This document shows positions 52,288 to 64,000 of a stretch of 64,000 nt of DNA, one piece after another. Where the stretch lies: the NCBI GenBank assembly GCA_900095095.1, contig FMBT01000290.1, positions 1 through 64,000 on the forward strand. Reading direction: 5' to 3'. The notes beneath the pieces are model-generated. The model had not been told where the DNA came from. It saw only the letters and a program-made list of their open reading frames with translations, and did not search any database. Position 1 is the first letter of the stretch. Every line of letters begins with the position of its first letter. The translations under genes and the position numbers were made by a program. This DNA comes from Fragilariopsis cylindrus CCMP1102. Taxonomy: Eukaryota; Bacillariophyta; Bacillariophyceae; Bacillariales; Bacillariaceae.

Positions 52288-55200
52288 GATGATCAACAAC
52301 AAAAGAAGCAGTATCTACGATCCGTTGAAGAAATTAGGAGACTTCCGTACTTGTTACGAATATTGTCTAGAACTCGTCCTTTAGCGTCAATACAATCCTT
52401 TACAACGATGAAGAAATCGAATTCGAAAACAGATGATGATGATAATGATGAAGAAGGGGAGACAACATCTGTAAAAAGTAATGAAAATACTAATAAAGAT
52501 GACGACGTTGATCGTCTAGTCGATTGTCTCGAGGATGTAACAGCAACTTATTCGGTTGCTGAAGGTATAGATGTTATTACGAATCACTTGGCTCCGTCAG
52601 TAGCGAAAACACTTTCGAGATTGCCCCCACTTATCTGGAAGAGAAACAACAATAGTACTAGCAGCAGCAACATCAACAACAACGAAGATGGATATGCTTA
52701 TGTTGCTGATGATGATTTCGCTCATGGTTACTGGGATACTGAAGATTTGGCTTCGATTGCTCGTGATCCTATCTCAAAACGACGACGACGAAGTAAAAAT
52801 TCATCTTCTTCTAATAAAAAAATAAAGCTTGGTCACGGTGAAAAGAATGAGTCTGAAGGAGGAGGAGGAGATAACACTGGTACTTCGGGAGATGATCTAG
52901 TGACGTTATCGACAGACGATGATGGGGAAGAGGACATCGCGATGACGTCAGCAATTGAGATAGAAGACGATACAGTTGCAGGGGCTGGTAGACGATTTTC
53001 ACTTCACCGCAGAGACTCGATGAAAGTAGCGGCGGAAGATTCACAAGAATCTACCGTTATCAAAACTTTATCTGAGCTTGCCTCATTAGTTGTTGCCTCA
53101 CTTGAACCATCATCACCATTGGATGCTCCAAATCAGGAAGAAGATAATCATCACAAGCATCGTCAGGATGTTAAAGGTGAAGGCGAAGGCGAAGATGATC
53201 AACAACAACGGCATTCCCGAAGTGAAAGAAGAGCATCCTCGACATTGGCCCTGAACTCGGACGATTCAATCTTGAGTGAAAAAAAGGCTGGAAATAGTGG
53301 TGTCTCTTCGAAAAACAATGGAAACTTCCCAGTGGGAGCAGCAGAAACAGGAGGTGTTATGGAGGGGAATAGTGATTTATGTTCGACCATCGTCGCTATT
53401 ATGCACCACGCTCCGATCCTACAGTCGAGGCACGTTGCCAACTCATTCTGTCGAGCGTCTGTTCCTCAAACGGGAGACTTGATGTCGCAGTTGGCAGCCA
53501 ACTGTCCAGCATCGGTACAGTCCTTATTACTAGGATGTATAGAGGCGTACACCATGTCGATCCAATACCACAATCGATTGTGCGATAGTGATGACGACAA
53601 TAGTAAAGGCTATAGTATCAATGACGGAAAAATCTCTTCGTCTTCATGCACCGTCGTCGCTGCCGCGAAAGTGGGTGTCGTGGCTCTAGCACGATTGTCG
53701 GCAACGGAGTCCGCTCGAGTACGAAGTAAGCTCCAATCCTTGGGTGTTATGTTAGACGTGCAAATGAAACTCGCGGTGGAAACGGCAACAAACGATATTG
53801 TTCCTGTCGCATGTTTGCTCATGGAACATATGTCGTTTCCAAAAAAACACGAAACGGCAATTGCTACGATAATTGAGGAGCAGCCGTCGGGTGATACTAA
53901 TGCCACTGACGATTTTGCCCTAACCTATGCAATGGCCTGCTCGGAAGGTGCGGAGCCGTCGTTGTTATTCCATTTCGTCAAAAATCCGGACCTATATACA
54001 CAAACTCTTGATTATTTCTCTGAAACGATGAATCTCGGTGCGACATTGCCATCAGGAAGCAGCATTAATAAATCTACAGGGAAATGGATTCTCGTCCTGA
54101 AAGCATATATACTGCTGATGTTGGTTCCTTTGACTAGATCAAGTAGCTCCAGTAGTACCTTGCGCGCAGCGTATAAGTCTTCGGTAAAAGCATTTGAGGA
54201 GCTTTTACGAAGCCTAGATTGTGGTAGTGACAAAGATCGACCCGAAAAGTCGGATATGGACACTCTCGTTAGTGTCGTCTTATCGTGTGCCGCTCTATTA
54301 ATATCGCGAGCCCTCGTGATCACAGAAGGAGGAGGAACGAAAGACGAGGAAAATATGACATATGTTCGAATGATGCAAAATATTTTCAAGATATGCCGGT
54401 CAACTTCAGAGAAATCCAATATGATACGGCTCAGCTTCGAGTCTGAAATGAAGAAGGAAGACCATTGGGGATTGTTCAAAAGCGCTTTGTATCCTGTAGA
54501 AACTATATCCCATATGGAAGAGAGAGATACAAGAAACTCCTACCATTCTATGCAAATTGGATTGAATAGATTTTGTGATATAATGCAGCCAGTATTGGGT
54601 GGAAAGGAAGGCGAAGTGAAATTGAATATTGCTTACAGAATTGCAACTCAACTACGGGCCTTGAGGAGTTGTTCGGAATCTGCCAATGAATATTTAGTGG
54701 TTGTAGAGGAAACGAAAGGAGTTCTCGACCATTTGCTCGGAATGGACAACGAAGTTGATGCTTTGTCCCTCATGGACAACATCGAAAGTGTGCAATTTGT
54801 CATAAAAGCCACAAGATTTCTTGTTAAAGCAAAAAGTTCTGAAGTTCCTTCAGTATTACCTACGCACCTTGATATGGCGTGGTCAAAGATAGCATCTAGA
54901 TGGATGCTCTCAGACACAAAATCTGTCGATGATCGCAAGTGCATTTTTCTTTTCCGTTTTCTTTATGCATTCGTCTTCCTAGACATTGTCCCAAAGTCTC
55001 CGTTTGCATTCGATCCAAGGTCATCACCGATCAAGGAATCTCTGGCAATGGTCAAAAAGCTCTCGTCGAAATCAACACGCGACTATCTGCTATCTAAACT
55101 ACAAATCTTGATACAGAAACACTGTCCCGAATTGGTTTTTAATCGATCCGAACAAGAGCTGGACCTTTGGGTCTCTCCTCCTTTTGTTACGATGGACCGC

Positions 55201-56232
55201 AAAAGTCTTCTGGATGCCCTCTCAAACTCCATCCAAGCAAGTTTATATACTGATAACGCAAAAATTTGCGAAAACAATGCGGTAGAGCAGCTGTTTCTGC
55301 ACGCTAAAGGTAGAGTATGCGGTGCTAGTGTATATTGCACAGTTACAAACGCTTTCCTGTCTTCACCTGATAATCCGCCACCAAATTTTAGCTACCATCT
55401 TTTATGCCGAGATCCACTAGTGTGCTTAAAATTCCCGCTCTTTGTTTGGAAATGTAAAAGTCTACGAAGGATTGCATTGTCAGTTTTGGAAACTTTGCTT
55501 CGATCAAACGACGCTATTACACTGGAGGAATCAAAGATTCACGACTCAGCATTGGAGCTCCTTGTGGCTCGAGATGTTGTGGTGGTCCGCTGCCTCCTCG
55601 CTGCTTTGCATGGAGGAGACTCAAAAAATACGATTTTTTGCTCTATGACAACTAGTTTTATTCGCTGGTTGATCCGGAGCCGTTCTGGACTCGTTGCGCT
55701 TCTTGTGAAACAAGGCATTCAAGAAAGAGATCTTGATTGGCTCGTCGAGAATGTTCCCGAAACAATGAACGATTCACGATATCTGTTGCAGATCTTTTCA
55801 GAACGGAATTCTTTGACATCTGCAGAGCGTCTGATTGCATCAGATGCGTGTATCCGAATCGCAATCGTGCACGGTCAATCTAATGAGACGGAAGCTGCCC
55901 AATTAATAGTAAATGCTGTCTCTCAGTTGGTAGAGTCGTTTTATCTTATCCTTGGCCCTGTTGGTCTCTTCCCTGTTGACGCTTTATTCAATGCTGAATC
56001 TGGGTCTGGTACACCAATTACACAGCTATCACAGAAAGCAGCCTTCCGAATACTCAAATCATTGACTAAGGTAAGAGGGATAAGAACCCATAATACTCGT
56101 AGAGAGTGCGGTATGGTCCTTCAAAAACTCATTAACCTCTGCAAAGGAGAGCTGCAGGGTGGAACAGTTACGGGGAGACGGAAACAGCTGCTAAAGGAAC
56201 TTTATGACGCAGCCACGAAAGCAGAAAAGTAA
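51802..56232 (+). CDS. Large alpha-helical-repeat protein, possible Integrator complex subunit 2 (INTS2), 1476 aa
   Basis: ATG 51802. The N-terminal 90 residues are acidic and disordered. From about residue 125 the chain is helical-repeat-like (LHDCLSLGEINLGLEKRYEV, EIRRLPYLLRILSRTRPLAS), with an Asp/Asn/Ser insert at about 280-510. It then continues to the end as HEAT/ARM-type helices (HHAPILQSRHVANSFCRASV, LAANCPASVQSLLLGCIEAY, VALARLSATESARVRSKLQS, GVMLDVQMKLAVE, LLCRDPLVCLKFPLFVWKCK). From memory, human INTS2 has similarly placed segments: a visceral VANVPDSF-type helix pair, an ALRFLCKM...VRGMVV block followed by LGVALTLDH, and DPLIVLRCD. I therefore propose INTS2, which helps scaffold RNA polymerase II termination and cleavage. 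The match is by eye and weak in places. Single exon of 4.4 kb, intact. Confidence 0.7.
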
Positions 56233-56519
56233 AACAACTTAACTTCCATCCTTCTATCAAAAGGCTGACCTTTCCAAGACCATAGCTTGTTGACAAACTT
56301 CTGGTATTTCACATGGATGCAAACTACAGCAGGTGTGGAAATAAATGGTGGAGATTTGCTGATGAAGAATACTACTGATAGATGTCTTGATTAGTAAATT
56401 AGTTTTTCATTTTTCTATCGAAAAAACAAAAATTAAGAATATTCGAATAATTTTTATGGCGAAAACTAAATTATAGCTACACGTGTGTACCCACCCTCCC
56501 CCTTTCCTTTTGAGAAATC

Positions 56520-59500
56520 TCATTTCTTCTTAGATTTATACTTTTTCTTGTCAACTTGGTTGTAAATGATGGATTTATCAAGTAAGGTAATTCTTATAGC
56601 GAGAGATGATGGGGATGCTTCTTCAAGAGCCTTCATTCTCAATGGTAAGCCCGAACGTATGTTACCAATATCGGGATGAACCCAATCCTCGTTAATACTC
56701 TCTTCAAAAAGAATTACGCATCGCATAAGATCCCATGGCCCTTTCGCATGCAAGCAATTCAATCGCCACTGACTGGCGAGTTCAGGTCTCCACTGTCCTT
56801 TAGCTGTATTGTTAACTGACCCAATCGGAAGTGAAGCCTCTATTGCCAGCAAAGCCGCCTTCATTTTTTGGAATGTTTTTTCGTTTTCAGTAGCATGCGG
56901 TGTAGTTTCCATAATTTGAGTAAATGGAGGAAGCGGTAGCAATCCTCTCACACGATCCTTTGAGTTAAGATAAGAATTTGCTCCCAAATCCTCAAGCTCT
57001 GTTGGAAGACCATACCGACGCGAGATTTCATCTTCCAACATTTCTGCTTGTACTTCTTTATTGTTTTCACTAGGTTCTACTACTCGGTCCCCAGACACCC
57101 ATTCATTAAATCGACTGCTCCAGGACTTGTATGAAACTAGATAGGACACATCTTTGGGTTTGTTGCTATCGCCACTCTTTGCTACGCCAATAATCTTTGC
57201 ATCCCATAATCTGCTACCACAAGTTGATTCAACAAGAACATTTTCTCCTTCGTCGTAAGGCTCTTCCTCATCGCTAGAATGTTGTACATCCTCATTGTTT
57301 GCAGGTTTTTGTGGTTCCTCCACTTCCATTTCGGTATCTGTGGAATCGTCCTTCAACGTTGGCACTTTGAAAAACCGCTTCATTAAAAGATCAGACCAGG
57401 ATTTATTGCGTATCAATTTGACAGAGTTCGGAAATGTATTTTTAAGTTCTTGAACGATTGGATCTTTCAAATTAGAAAGAGAGATAATAATACTGCTAAT
57501 AGTTTCAGGTTCTGAAAATTTCTGCCATTTGGCATTCCCTTTTGAATCATGTTCACATACATGAAGGGATTCAAGATCGTCGTAAAAATGCCAGTACGAT
57601 CTACCTGAACTGTCTGTACCCAACTCCAATGTTCGTCCACAACTTATACCTGCCTCTCTTTCTGCGACAGCGTATTGCTTTTCCTTGAATCTTTCAATCA
57701 CTTTCGTCTTTCTTGCAGTGTGCGCAGCATTTGCACATCCTTCGTGGGCTGTCATGGAACCCGAAACAAACGGTAGTCCAGAATTATAACGAAACAATAA
57801 TTCATCCTGGAAACCATCAGGATTACGAGGGAGAAATTCCAGCATTCCTCCGTCTTTTAAACCAGTAAATAAGGCCTCGTCAGGTTCGTCGGAAATCAAA
57901 TCATCGCCAATTCGAACAGATAATTTCAACAATTTCTTATTACTGCGACTTTTCAGTTGAAGTGTTTGAGAGTTTTCATCTCGAAGATCTGCGAGTAGAT
58001 GTGTTCGCCGGGATCTAGAAGCGTGCTGTATCAAATCATCCCACTCTTTCTGATTGGGCATTCGGACTAAATTTGTTCCTAATGCTGTGTCTGATAGCCC
58101 ACATAAGTCACAAAGCTTTCCCCTTGAACGTGTTGACCCAAAAGATAATCCGGGTTGCTTCGATACCATGCAAGAATCAATTGCTTGAGAGACATTATCT
58201 TCTTCAAATGAAGCAACCGTCGATTTCAATTGGTTCTTGATGCAAAAGCTCGCAATGCCATCTTCCCTCGCTCTTTGCCTCTTAGCCTTATCCCGTAAAG
58301 ACGACGTCCGTGCTTTCTTCAAAATTTCCTCTTCCGTAAGCGGTTTTTCGGCCTCAACAACAACCACATCCGGGTTGCTCGGTTCTCCGTCCACTTCCAT
58401 GGCAACCACTTGAACAGCGTTTTCTCCAACCACAACAACAGGAACTGCCTCGTCTTTTTTCTCTGTAGAGGAGACTACCGCAGCAGGTTTAGATTCCTCT
58501 GCTTTTACTTCCTTCACATTTTCTGTCGCCACGACCACCGCCGAAGCTGTAGACTTGTTTTTGTCAGTGCAACTTTTTTCATCTTCTTCTACCTCCTCCT
58601 CCTTATCTTCCTCTTTCTGTTCCTTTTCGTCATCGCCGTCGTCGTCAGCTTCAGCTTCCATTTCATCATCCTCGTCCTCAGCTTCGGCCTGAGTCGCAGC
58701 CTCGTCCTCGTCCTCATCCTCGATCTCATCCTCGATTTCGTCGTCAATTTGAAAGGGCAATGCAAATAAAGCCTTTTTAAAAGGAGAAAGCTTTGACGTG
58801 GAATCCTTTTCTTTCATCATTTTTATTTGCTTAGCCATGTTCTCAGCAGATTCACTTTCCATTTTGCTTGCGAATGCTTGAAATAGCTCACTTGATGAGC
58901 ATCTCATCATCAAAAGTGTTAAAAGTCTAAGCCACTCGTTTGCTGTCATTTCCTCGCTATCATTTATCATTAATGTTGCAGCAGTCGAGACGGAATCCCG
59001 GAATACAGAGCTGGAAAGAACAACCTGCGCTGCGCCATCTGAGATGTTGGGATTGAGTAGGACTGGCACGAGATCAGAACGGTAACCGTTATCAACGCCA
59101 GCGCCGTAACCAGTACTTTCCGTTACTGCCTCGAAACAACGGATTCTAGGCGGCGGATCATCGGTTTTACTAAGAGCTGCATCGATTATTTCTAAAGGCA
59201 ACATCTTTGTCTCGCCATTCGTTGTTTTTATCTGGTAGATGAAAGATCGGCCTTCACCTTTCGTTTCTGGATGTGAAAATTTGCATTTCTGTATTTCTCC
59301 CGTTATTGACCCATTCTCGTCTTCTAGGGTCAAGGTCTTCCCTATTCGAGGGTCCTCATCACCCCACCATCTCCCACTAAGACATCTTGGGCAATACCAG
59401 TCGCCTTTGGGAACGTCGTATAGAGGAGGACTTAATCTATCGATGTTGTAGTTGCCTTCACATGCATCACAAAGCAGCACAGTGGATTCCACGTCTGATG

Positions 59501-62500
59501 AATGAGGCTCAACACAAAGATCGTCATCAAGCATAGTAATGACTGGAAGTTTATCTTCCGGAAGGAGAACCCAATCGAATAGCAACCGCTCGAAGACTCG
59601 AAGCATCTCAGCACCAGCACTAACAATCATCGGACCAGCATTAGCATATGAAAGTGTGTTTTTCACAATCAAACGGACATTCCTCGCGAATTCTGATACA
59701 ACTTTCTCTACAAATTGATATGCTTTCTCTCCTTCTAGTCTCTTGGATCTCTTCGCAGCAGCTTTGAGTTTGAGACCAGACTCCCTCAAACACATAGGAC
59801 GAACCAACACATCGTAGTAACCAGGATTTGTATGCGGATCAACTGGTAGTATAAATGGTTCAGCGGGACCACTTTGTACCAGTGCTCTTAGTACAGCAAG
59901 ACATCGTCGAATGAGCTCTGGGGCTTCAGGTATATCACCACAAAAATCGTCGTGTTCGGTCTCTTTCCCGATCTTGATTGGTCCTGAAGGTTCTGCTTTT
60001 TCGACATCCATATGGTTTTCTCCCGTTCCACCATCACATGCATCCTTCTTTTCTTCTTCCGCTGCAACCTTTTCATCTTTTATTGGCGTTACGTTGCTCT
60101 TATTGTTCTCTTCTGTCGTATCAGTCGTTCCATCTTTAGTTGAAGCTCCGTTGCTCTTATTGTTCTCTTCTTCTGTTGTGTCAGCTGTTCCATTTTTTGT
60201 TGACGATTCATCGCTCCTGTTGTTGTTTCCTGTCTTAACAGCTGTTTCATCTTTTGTTGGCGCTTCATCGCTCTTATTGCTGTTGTCGTCTCCTGTTGAC
60301 TTCATACTTTCAGGCTTCTTGCCATTTTCTATAACATCGTCTTCTTCATCGTCATCATCATCATCATCATCGTCATCATCATCGATATCCTCCCCTGCTT
60401 TTTTCAACTCTTGACGCTTCATCTCTTCTTTCAACGTGAGCGCATCGGACATGTACTCTTCACGAATGTGAACCAAATCTTTCATCCCAGACTCTGAAAA
60501 TTCTAACAGCTCTAGTTCACCCATTTTGCTTCGTTGACATGATCTCTCAAGCACCAATTCCAAGCCTTGTGACTTCACACTTGATCGATTGACCTTATCT
60601 TTATCCACAACGGCACCGATTCGATCTCGGGAGTAAACTTCTCCTGTGACTAGATCCATTAACTCCAGAGTTATTTCCCTTGCTTTCTTCCCATCTAAAG
60701 GATCGGTGTTTCCAATTTTCACTGTCACCAACGAAAGACTTTTCTCTAGTGTTGATACAAATTTATCCATCGAATTATCGACATTTTTCTTCTTCAAAAG
60801 CTCTAGAGCCTTTTTCAAATTTCTCCTTATCTTAGTTATGTCTTTTGCCTTTAATGACTTAACATTATGGAGGTAAAATATCCAATCGGAAGGGTCACTT
60901 CGTGGTCTCGACGGAGTTGAAACTCTAACAATCTTGTGTGAAAAGGTACCGTCGTCTGTTTCGCGAAAATCTGTAATGTTTTGTTTCAATAACGCGATGT
61001 CCATGTCCTGCACTTTGCCAAGACGTTTGGCTTCCTTTGAGTTTGGGTGACCTGTGCTTCGATACCCACGTAGATAATGTGCAACTTCCTGTCGAGAATA
61101 ACCTAATTCACCAAGGGCGTCGGCCAAGAGAGCCGATCGAGCGATTTCCGTCCACGTCATATTATTAACAGGAACAAGAACATCTGATGTAAATGCTGTC
61201 TCTACCTCGCCGTCGCCCTCGTTGTTTTTTATATCTCCTTCTTCCGTCCAGAAAGCGGCATTAAATTTTTTCTGTAAAGCAGGGTTCAACGCAATAAGAC
61301 TTGCGAAGATCATACGGGACAAACCAGCCGCAAGAGGCTTACAAAGGGACACTGCAAGCTCCGTTACAAACTTCGTCGCTTCGGCTTTGCTCGGTCCTTC
61401 CTTCGTCGTGGAAGTTATTCCACGCAAAGCATTGATATTGGTCTGCAGAGAATCAAGAGAGGGAGAATCCCTGAAGTATTTGCGATCAATGAAGAATTTT
61501 TTAAATACATTTAAAAAGTCCCACATTCGTAATATATCTTCGTCGTAGGATTTGCCTAGAGGTGGTAAATCTGATAGCGTAGATGGTAAAGTTGGTGCTA
61601 TAGCTTTGGTTTCGGCCACAACTTGCCCTGCCACAGATTCGGCCGCCTTCCTTCGACGAGTCATTTCTTTGTTCAAATTCTTTGCCATAATGAGTATAAC
61701 CTTCTCTCGTTGGAAGCAAGCTTCTTTATTAAGCCGATCATCAACTTGTATGGAAAGCTTTGACATGCGTTCCTCGGCTCTTTTCTTCCTCATTTTTTCT
61801 TCCTCGTCCATTCTCTGTCGCTTTTTCTCGTCTCTCTCTTCTTGAACTTTCTTGCGTTTTATCTCCCTTTCAATGTTCTCTTTCTCTCTAGCCTTGGCTT
61901 CCTTCATTTGTTTAATACGCTTTGCTCTTTCCATTTCTCTCTCACGTTCAGCCTGTTCTACCCGTCTTCGTTGCTGTAATAGCTGGGACCTACTTTCCTT
62001 TCCATTATTGGGTTTTGCTTTTTGTTCCTTCTCTTTTTCACCGCGTCTCTTCAAATATACGTAATCAGTACAATATTCACTTCCAGGAAGTCCCTCGATC
62101 AACGGTTCAATATCCCCGTTAAAGAATGTGTCGTTCTTTCCAAGCAGGTCAGTAGGTAATACGATCTTCCGTTTGTTCCCGGTGCTTCCCATTTTCGTCT
62201 TTTCTTTTCGTACTGCTACTCCTATGAAAGATGCCTGGTTATCAATGCCTTTTGGCGTGTGTGGAAATGGATTACATGCCATCGGACCGATAAGAGCGAC
62301 CCTTGCGTCGATCAGGGCGGTTCCAGCTAGTTCGTCTTCATCGTGCACTGCTTCGTACTCTTTTTTCAAGGCTGATACTCGTTCTCGAAGAGCGATCTCT
62401 TCCTCCGTGTATGGTTCTGCGTTGGGATCAATTATTTCTTGTTCTTCGTTCTCTTTTGCTTCCAAAAGAGAATATAGATCCGTCTTTATTGCTTCTTCGT

Positions 62501-64000
62501 CGCCGCCTTTGTCTTTGTTTCGCTTTTTCTTGTTCCCCCGTCCACTTTCCTCATGCTGAACTTTATCTTTGCGGCTCGTATTCAAGGTTTCAAAAGCACG
62601 GGTGGCGACCTCTTCATCGATGAGACCCAACTGTGTCAAAGCCAGACCCCATGCGTCTAATGGATTTCGTCCAATAACTGTATGAACTGGCTTGTCATTC
62701 AACTCCGTTAACACATAACTCCCATTCTCGTCTACTTCGTCATCGTTGCCTGATTTGGTACGTTTATAGAGAAATTTATAATATAGTAGGAAACAGATAA
62801 GAGGTAAAATTAGAATACGAATCTAAAAAAAGAAAAACTTTGCATTAAAATGCTGCATTGCATAATATGCACATACCTGGCAAAACGAGACTAATATCTG
62901 GATCTGGAAAAATAGTCTCCTCCAAGGACCCGTCATCGTATTTGATTCCAATTTTGATATCAACCGGTTTTTTCTTCTTTCGCTTTTTACCTTTGCCAGA
63001 ATTATTGTTGATGTTCGAAGACGACGCCGCTGCCTCTTCTCCATTCTGTTCCGATACGGAAGTAATGGTCCCGTAATAGAATTTATCCTTATCGAATCGT
63101 GATTTAACTCTCATTCCTGGTGCCGGTGCAAGTTGACTAGCAGGTTGATATCCCGCTGAGGTGGGTATAGCAACAACAACATCATCATCTACGTCGCCAT
63201 CCCTACCACCCCCACGACCTGAACTAGTAATAGGTGCCGAGTTACTAAAGGGATCGTATGGGTATTCTACATCATTGTTTGTATCTTCATCGATTCCCTG
63301 TCCCCACATTATTCGAAACACTGGTCCGTCTTCGCCCATCCGAGTCCCATCGAGAATAGCGCATCGGAGTTTTAAAAATCGTCCATGTGTTGGAGAAAAT
63401 TCGACTCTATCACATGAAAATCCTACAGGAAAAAGAGAGGTCGGTGTACAGAATTTCGATGTAGTCGATTGATCACCGACCATTAATTGTCCAAAACTTC
63501 TAACGGTATACGTATCACCCTGATGCGTATTGACAGGAAATGGCATTTTCGGAACCATTTCGTACAACATTTCTCTTGCTGAATTGGCAGCACTCATTCG
63601 TTTCGAATCGATCCGAGCAAAATGCATTGTTTCTTCCGCCTTTGACTTGCTACCCTTTTTTCCTCGTTTGCCCTTATTGTTACCATTATTATTATTGGTC
63701 GATGCGGTCCTCTTTCCGGTAGAACCTTTCTTCGCAGCAGTAGTACCGGTAGGCTTCTTTTTCGCAGCCGCAGGAGACCTCTTAGCAGTCGCCTTACTAT
63801 TGGCCTTTGACTTGGTGGTGGTGGTCTTTGCTTTACTAGCCTTGCCCGAATTGGTCTTGACCTTTTTCGCAGGAGGTTGTTGTTCTTCTTCTTCTTCTTC
63901 GTCGTCAATGTTATCTTCTTCCACATCAACAGCAACAGCTACGGCCTCGGCTTCTACTTCTAAAACACCATCGACTTCCACTTCCATAACAACCACTTGC
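56520..64000 (-). CDS. Multidomain chromatin reader: FYRN/FYRC, DDT, bromodomain, PHD-like, WSD-like, chromo-like (5' partial)
   Basis: Exons >64000-62877 and 62749-56520; donor GTATGT, acceptor ATCAG, 127-nt intron, phase kept. The start is beyond or at the right edge. Order: acidic and Lys/Ala-rich AT-hook-like leader (KKVKTNSGKASKAKTTTTKS); FYRN/FYRC at about 63540-63270 (YTVRSFGQLMVGDQS, CTPTSLFPVGFSCDRVEFSP, GPVFRIMWGQG); a tudor-like stretch before the intron; a coiled coil (REREMERAKRIKQMKEAKAR); DDT at about 61560 (DEDILRMWDFLNVFKKFF); bromodomain-like at about 59930-59560 (PFILPVDPHTNPGYYDVLVR); PHD-like at about 59520-59360 (VLLCDACEGNY, VPKGDWYCPRC); long acidic tracts near 58560-58750; a WSD-like motif (RTLELGTDSSGRSYWHFYDD); and an MRG/chromo-like domain (VSYLVSYKSWSSRFNEWVSG). 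DDT-PHD-bromo proteins are accessory subunits of ISWI-type remodellers (BAZ/ACF1). Convergent, 287 bp from the INTS2-like gene. Confidence 0.85.
62750..62876 (-). other. Intron of the chromatin reader gene
   Basis: 127 nt, GTATGT donor and ATCAG acceptor in minus orientation. It joins SLVLPG to NDDEVDENGSYVLTELND in phase. This is why the gene spans two long frames. Confidence 0.85.

Noticed and set aside
59911-60414. Plus-strand frame of 167 codons inside the chromatin reader
   Set aside because: It is antisense to a low-complexity acidic region (DDDD, SSSS mirror) of the chromatin gene; its composition is the complement of that region.

Overview
The window reads as nuclear DNA of a stramenopile alga, most likely a raphid pennate diatom. 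Supporting signs are AT-rich intergenic DNA, GT-AG introns of roughly 100-175 nt, strongly Asn/Gln/Ser/Asp-rich low-complexity stretches inside otherwise normal proteins, a plastid-type bipartite presequence (hydrophobic segment followed by RAF|SPQ) on an NAD kinase, a DUF6824-like domain, and Ser/Pro linkers of the kind seen in diatom secreted proteins. I cannot name the species from sequence alone.

Layout, left to right. 0.9-2.9 kb: a three-exon GT8-type glycosyltransferase. 3.9-4.6 kb: a weak, probably decayed membrane-protein reading region. 4.6-10.1 kb: a ZZ zinc-finger protein, a poly-Q/N protein with a conserved C-terminal Cys/His domain, and a disordered protein with a C-terminal RxDxW motif. 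10.5-10.9 kb: four 99-bp satellite copies. 11.5-16.6 kb: a 1677-residue disordered protein with two families of short repeats. 17.2-20.8 kb: a frameshifted PC-esterase (TBL-like) gene and an ABC1/UbiB kinase. 22-29.5 kb: a second RxDxW-motif protein, a four-repeat small protein, an IMPACT/YIH1 homologue and a PX-SYLF protein. 29.9-32.5 kb: a secreted sulfatase with CBM-like and Cys-rich tails. 32.7-36.4 kb: an apparently intact LINE with a 10-bp target-site duplication, followed by a palindromic inverted-repeat element (36.8-37.2 kb). 38.2-43.8 kb: a secreted toroid-like protein, a three-exon secreted/GPI-like protein with an in-frame TGA placed as U-x-x-C, and the plastid NAD kinase. 43.9-50.3 kb: a zone of gene debris (ETF-QO C-terminus, BTB gene, NDK last exon) mixed with two intact genes (RanBP2-ZnF/DUF6824 and ACBP-TM). 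51.8-64 kb: a large protein resembling Integrator subunit 2, and a very large chromatin reader (FYRN/FYRC, DDT, bromodomain, degenerate PHD, WSD-like, chromo-like) that runs off the right edge.

The genes do not form one pathway, as is usual in a diatom chromosome arm. There are themes: cell-surface or secretory carbohydrate biology (glycosyltransferase, PC-esterase, sulfatase, toroid-like protein), lipid and membrane handling (PX-SYLF, ACBP, ABC1 kinase), and nuclear regulation (chromatin reader, INTS2-like, DUF6824, ZZ). The most striking lead is the candidate selenocysteine codon at 41007-41009. Next come the catalytic-His-less NDK exon, the BTB gene scrambled by two compensating frameshifts, a sulfatase with a non-canonical CGTSR active-site core, and a tryptophan motif shared by two unrelated disordered proteins.
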